This document shows, piece after piece, positions 61,307-64,000 of a stretch of DNA of 64,000 nt. This stretch comes from Bog-756 sp963710495 (GTDB lineage Bacteria > Actinomycetota > Acidimicrobiia > Acidimicrobiales > RAAP-2). Location of the stretch: positions 620,001-684,000 of the forward strand of contig CAVQAI010000009.1 in NCBI GenBank assembly GCA_963710495.1, given 5' to 3'. The notes beneath the pieces were generated by a model. That model had not been told where the DNA came from. It was given only the letters and a program-made list of their open reading frames with translations, and searched no databases. Positions within the stretch are counted from its first letter, which is position 1, and every line of letters begins with the position of its first letter. A program made the position numbers and the translations under genes.

Positions 61307-61378
61307 CATGAAGCGTTCCACCTCACAATCGACGCGTAGCCAGGCCGAGCCCACCGATAACTCGGGTGCGAAACTGGC

Positions 61379-61876
61379 CGGGTGACCGTCCGCCTCATCA
61401 TCCTCTCCCCCGCCAGGTGCTCCGACTGCTGCTCCTCGCATGCCGGTCGTCTCGCTCGAAGGATCTCGAGCTGCTGGTATTGCGCCAGGAGCTGGTTGTC
61501 TTGCGCCGCCAGGTCCCCCACCCGAAGACGCGTCAGGAGGAACGGCTTGTGCTCACGATTCTCCAACGGCTCCGCCAGCTCGCGAGCGGGTGTCCAACCT
61601 GTTCACGCCTGACACCCTTCGTCGCTGGCACCGGGAACTTGTGAAGGCGAAGTGGCACTTCCCCCATCGGGTCGTCTCGCGGCCGAGAATTTCCCTCGAG
61701 ACCCAAGTCCTGGTTTGGCGGATCTCACGGGAGAGCGACAGGTGGGGCTACAAGCGAATCCAGGGCGAGCTCCAAAGTACGCCGAGCACTACAACCGGCA
61801 CCTTCCGCTGGCGAAACCACTCCGGCTCCGACAGGTGACGCCGACAGCGTGCACCTTCAACGAACCGACGTCCTGA
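61379..61876 (+). mobile_element. Internally deleted relative of the IS3-type transposase
   Basis: The frame mix encodes LLLLACRSSRSKDLELLVLR, QELVVLRRQVPHPKTRQEER, LFTPDTLRRWHRELVKAKWH and GYKRIQGELQ, matching the N-half of the element at 55601-56666. It then jumps to YAEHYNRHLPLAKPL, the C-terminal end. The catalytic Asp and Glu block is missing. Several frameshifts also occur. It is a decayed remnant. Confidence 0.75.
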
Positions 61877-62306
61877 GCGGCCATATTCACAAATACCGCT
61901 TGGTTTCATGAGCTGGGGATTGGTTTTCGGCAACCACTAGTCAAACATTTCACGATCACTACATCCTTTACAACGGTTCCGGTGGGCCTGGGTCGAGTGT
62001 GGTTTGGTCCTGGGAAGCGACCAAAACAAGCCGGCCCCCCCGAGTTAGAGCCCGGTCTGTAAGCCAGCATCGATTCCTACGAGCCAGAAGCTGCTCGCTT
62101 TCGTGACCTTCGCCCCTAACGACCGGCCTTTCTACTGCCATAGCGTGAGCTAACGGATAGGGAGGAGATGCGACGATGCCAGATGCCTACGGTGGGAACG
62201 AAGTGGGCCGTGCCTGGGCGGGACAGGATGTGGCAGGCGTGTCCATTTGGTCATACATTGGCGTTCGCTGGAGTCAGCGATCGAACGTTGAATCGGGTCC
62301 TGAGCG
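61877..62306. other. 430-bp gene-free gap upstream of RDD gene
   Basis: No convincing coding frame is seen; short frames are not supported by ribosome sites or family resemblance. No clear inverted repeats or RNA gene motif were found by eye. Confidence 0.4.
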
Positions 62307-63350
62307 GTGAGCCCGAACCCTGCAGCACTCCGACTCGAGCAACTGACTGAAGCTGTCGCCGCTCGGGTCGTGAACGAGGTACTCGCGGCAATCGATGTCA
62401 ACGCTCTGCTCGGAAGGGTGGATGTCGAAGGCATCATTGACCGGGTTGACGTCGAAAACATCATTGAACGGGTCGACGTCGAAGGCATTGTGAAGCGTAT
62501 TGACGTAAATGCCATCGTCGGGGAAATAGACATCGACTCGCTGGTGGAGAACACTGAGCTCGGCTCACTCATCGTGAAATCAACAGCGGGAATCCTGACC
62601 GAGATTCTTGATGGCGTTCGGGCTCAAGGAGTCACACTCGACGATTTCTGCGCCAAGTGGACGAATCGAATCTTGCGACGGAACCCTGCTTCCCTGCCCG
62701 TTGCCCCTGACTACATTGCTTCGGGTTCTCAGGTGAATCCCACCAGCCCCCCGACCGACGGTCTGACAACAAGGCCTCCTGTGGCCAAAGGACCTGCACC
62801 CGTATCGCGAGAGCGCCTCGAACCCGTCCCCGATACTCCTCACTCGGCCCAGCTGACCGTCGAACGCCAGGGTCAATACGCCGGTGTAGTGAGTCGCCTC
62901 GCCGCAATTGCCATGGATGGCTTGGCGTCATGGGCGATCTACGTCGCGGCCGGCGCGTTGGTGACTTTCGCGATCGAGCTGGTCACTAGCCGTACCTTCG
63001 ACTTGACCAAGCACCCCGTCGTTGCCGTCACCGCTCTGGTTATCTGGGAGTTCGCATACTTCTCGTACCAGTGGGCGATCAGCGGGAGGACAATCGGGAT
63101 GGCAATTCTCGGGATCCGGGTCGAGGGTCCCGACGCAGGACCAATCGGTGGACGGGCAGCATGCATCCGAACGCTCGTTCTCCCACTCAGCATTGCGGCA
63201 CTGTTTCTCGGTTGCCTCGGAATTCTCACCAATCGCGCACGGCAAGGATGGCATGACCGACTCGCGGGCACCGTCGTCGTGTACGCATGGGATGCGAAAG
63301 CCGCTCGGCTTCGGCGGCTGGCCGACCGCAATCTTCCGCAATCGGGTTAG
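62307..63350 (+). CDS. RDD family membrane protein with N-terminal nonapeptide repeats
   Basis: This 347-residue protein (GTG start) has at residues 29-91 about seven tandem 9-residue repeats of the type (I/V)DV(E/N)xI(I/V)xR, such as VDVEGIIDR, VDVENIIER, VDVEGIVKR. A linker follows, then an RDD domain with VVSRLAAIAMDGLASWAIYV, VTALVIWEFAYFSYQWAISG and RTIGMAILGIRV. The RDD domain has several hydrophobic segments and may form a transporter or scaffold. The repeats are amphipathic; their role is unknown. The family is known in actinobacteria. Confidence 0.88.
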   Translation: MSPNPAALRLEQLTEAVAARVVNEVLAAIDVNALLGRVDVEGIIDRVDVENIIERVDVEGIVKRIDVNAIVGEIDIDSLVENTELGSLIVKSTAGILTEILDGVRAQGVTLDDFCAKWTNRILRRNPASLPVAPDYIASGSQVNPTSPPTDGLTTRPPVAKGPAPVSRERLEPVPDTPHSAQLTVERQGQYAGVVSRLAAIAMDGLASWAIYVAAGALVTFAIELVTSRTFDLTKHPVVAVTALVIWEFAYFSYQWAISGRTIGMAILGIRVEGPDAGPIGGRAACIRTLVLPLSIAALFLGCLGILTNRARQGWHDRLAGTVVVYAWDAKAARLRRLADRNLPQSG

Positions 63351-63644
63351 GTCCAGCTCACACGGGTGAGCGCTGTCGCAGTTGCTAGCTCGTCCGGCGC
63401 AGACTGGGCGGTATCGGTTGGAATACACCGTTCAGAGCGGGAGCGCCTACATCATCACGAACTTGCCGTCCTTCGCCGCCCTGTCAAACGTCCAACCCTC
63501 GCGGTTGCCCACGTCAGCAGACGGCACGTCGGTACCGGCGCCGACCGTTTCCTCAGGGTTGGGGCCCTTCGGCCCTATTGGTCTGCCGGGGTTCCGCTTA
63601 GCCTGGAGGGTGTCAGACATAAAGCACTAGGAGATGAGCTGAGC
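63351..63644. other. Gap with a possible small ORF
   Basis: Between the RDD and SHOCT genes a frame at 63382-63630 (TTG start) could encode 82 residues with a Ser/Pro/Gly-rich sequence (SAYIITNLPSFAALSNVQPS). No ribosome site or family supports it, so it is only a weak candidate. Confidence 0.25.
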
Positions 63645-63917
63645 ATGCGGAGAAGACGACCAATAGCCAGGGCGGCCGTACGAACGACAGCAGTGGTGGG
63701 CACGGCCGCTGCGGTGGGTTCGCACGCCGCCAACCAGCAAGCAGCTGGTGCCCAGCAGGAGACATTGGCACCTGAGGCGGAGCCGCAAGCTGCTCCTGCG
63801 CCTCCTGTCGCTGCTCCCGACCCCGTCGAACAGCTCACCCAGTTGGCAGCACTGAGGGATTCGGGGGCACTGACCGAAACAGAGTTCGAAGAGCAAAAGG
63901 CAAAGATCCTGGGGTAG
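63645..63917 (+). CDS. SHOCT-domain small protein
   Basis: This 90-residue protein begins MRRRRPIARAAVRTTAVVGT, has a Gln/Ala/Pro-rich middle and ends with the SHOCT motif DPVEQLTQLAALRDSGALTE then FEEQKAKILG. SHOCT (short C-terminal) domains occur at the ends of oligomerising or membrane-associated proteins. GGAG is upstream of the ATG at 63645. A new gene starts 42 bases later. Confidence 0.8.
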   Translation: MRRRRPIARAAVRTTAVVGTAAAVGSHAANQQAAGAQQETLAPEAEPQAAPAPPVAAPDPVEQLTQLAALRDSGALTETEFEEQKAKILG

Positions 63918-63959
63918 GTCCCTCGATCGACGTCGTTTGAACAAAGCAAAGGAAGATAA

Positions 63960-64000
63960 ATGGCTTTCATCCTTGGCGCCATCTACATCGTCTTATTGGT
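63960..64000 (+). CDS. Start of a membrane protein, cut by window edge
   Basis: AAAGGAAG followed 4 bases later by ATG opens the frame MAFILGAIYIVLL, which runs off the window. The hydrophobic start suggests a membrane protein. It is directly downstream of the SHOCT gene, perhaps in the same operon. Confidence 0.5.
   Translation, partial: MAFILGAIYIVLL

Noticed and set aside
55601..61876. Intact prophage or integrative element
   Set aside because: No phage, integrase-site recombinase or conjugation genes are seen; only IS remnants and a tRNA scar.

Overview
The window is a high-GC chromosomal segment of an actinobacterium. Pointers are F420-type oxidoreductases (a luciferase-like one and an F420/NADP-dinucleotide-binding one), two bacterial cytochrome P450s, mycothiol-linked enzymes (an MshC-like ligase and a maleylpyruvate isomerase-type protein), many GTG/TTG starts and many 4-base stop/start overlaps. 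The lineage may be Acidimicrobiia-like, but this cannot be settled by eye.

1-12.6 kb is a catabolic and uptake block: acyl-CoA synthetase (cut by the window edge), amidohydrolase and LLM oxidoreductase on the minus strand; divergent P450 and SDR; a branched-chain-amino-acid-type ABC importer whose two permeases are fused and whose two ATPases are fused; an SDR and a divergent class III CoA-transferase. Together they look like uptake, oxidation and CoA activation of a hydrophobic acid or ring compound. 12.6-20 kb carries acetyltransferases, a nucleosidase-like gene, an aminoglycoside-kinase-like pseudogene, a methyltransferase, a DUF2510 protein, and a TetR gene divergent from a second P450-SDR pair. 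20-42.8 kb is a mixed housekeeping/accessory stretch: GH3 and GH15 glycosidases, a hydrolase-cyclase fusion, an operon of two paralogous redoxins flanking a nitronate monooxygenase, two VOC paralogues, MPG glycosylase, and a TetR-controlled operon (DUF4242, methyltransferase, FAD oxidoreductase) next to a DUF4242-cyclase fusion.

43.5-50.7 kb is the most coherent system: a CsoR-family repressor with the two Cys but not the His of copper sensors (as in persulfide sensors), thioredoxin, a divergent MMPL transporter, an AhpD-like protein, sulfide:quinone oxidoreductase, a DsrC-like protein, a DsrE-like protein and an MshC-like ligase. Three TACCC/GGGTA-type inverted repeats sit in its promoters. 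I read it as a reactive-sulfur sensing and handling regulon. 51-55.4 kb has an MFS exporter with divergent LysR and an unusual Clp_N/zinc-finger protein. 55.6-64 kb is a scarred region with IS remnants, a tRNA 3' fragment beside a perfect hairpin, YceI/MDMPI, a lipase-like lipoprotein, HdeD, an RDD protein with nonapeptide repeats and a SHOCT protein.

One overriding caveat: about a dozen conserved genes are broken by single-base indels, several in homopolymers. This suggests uncorrected sequencing errors at least as much as real gene decay.
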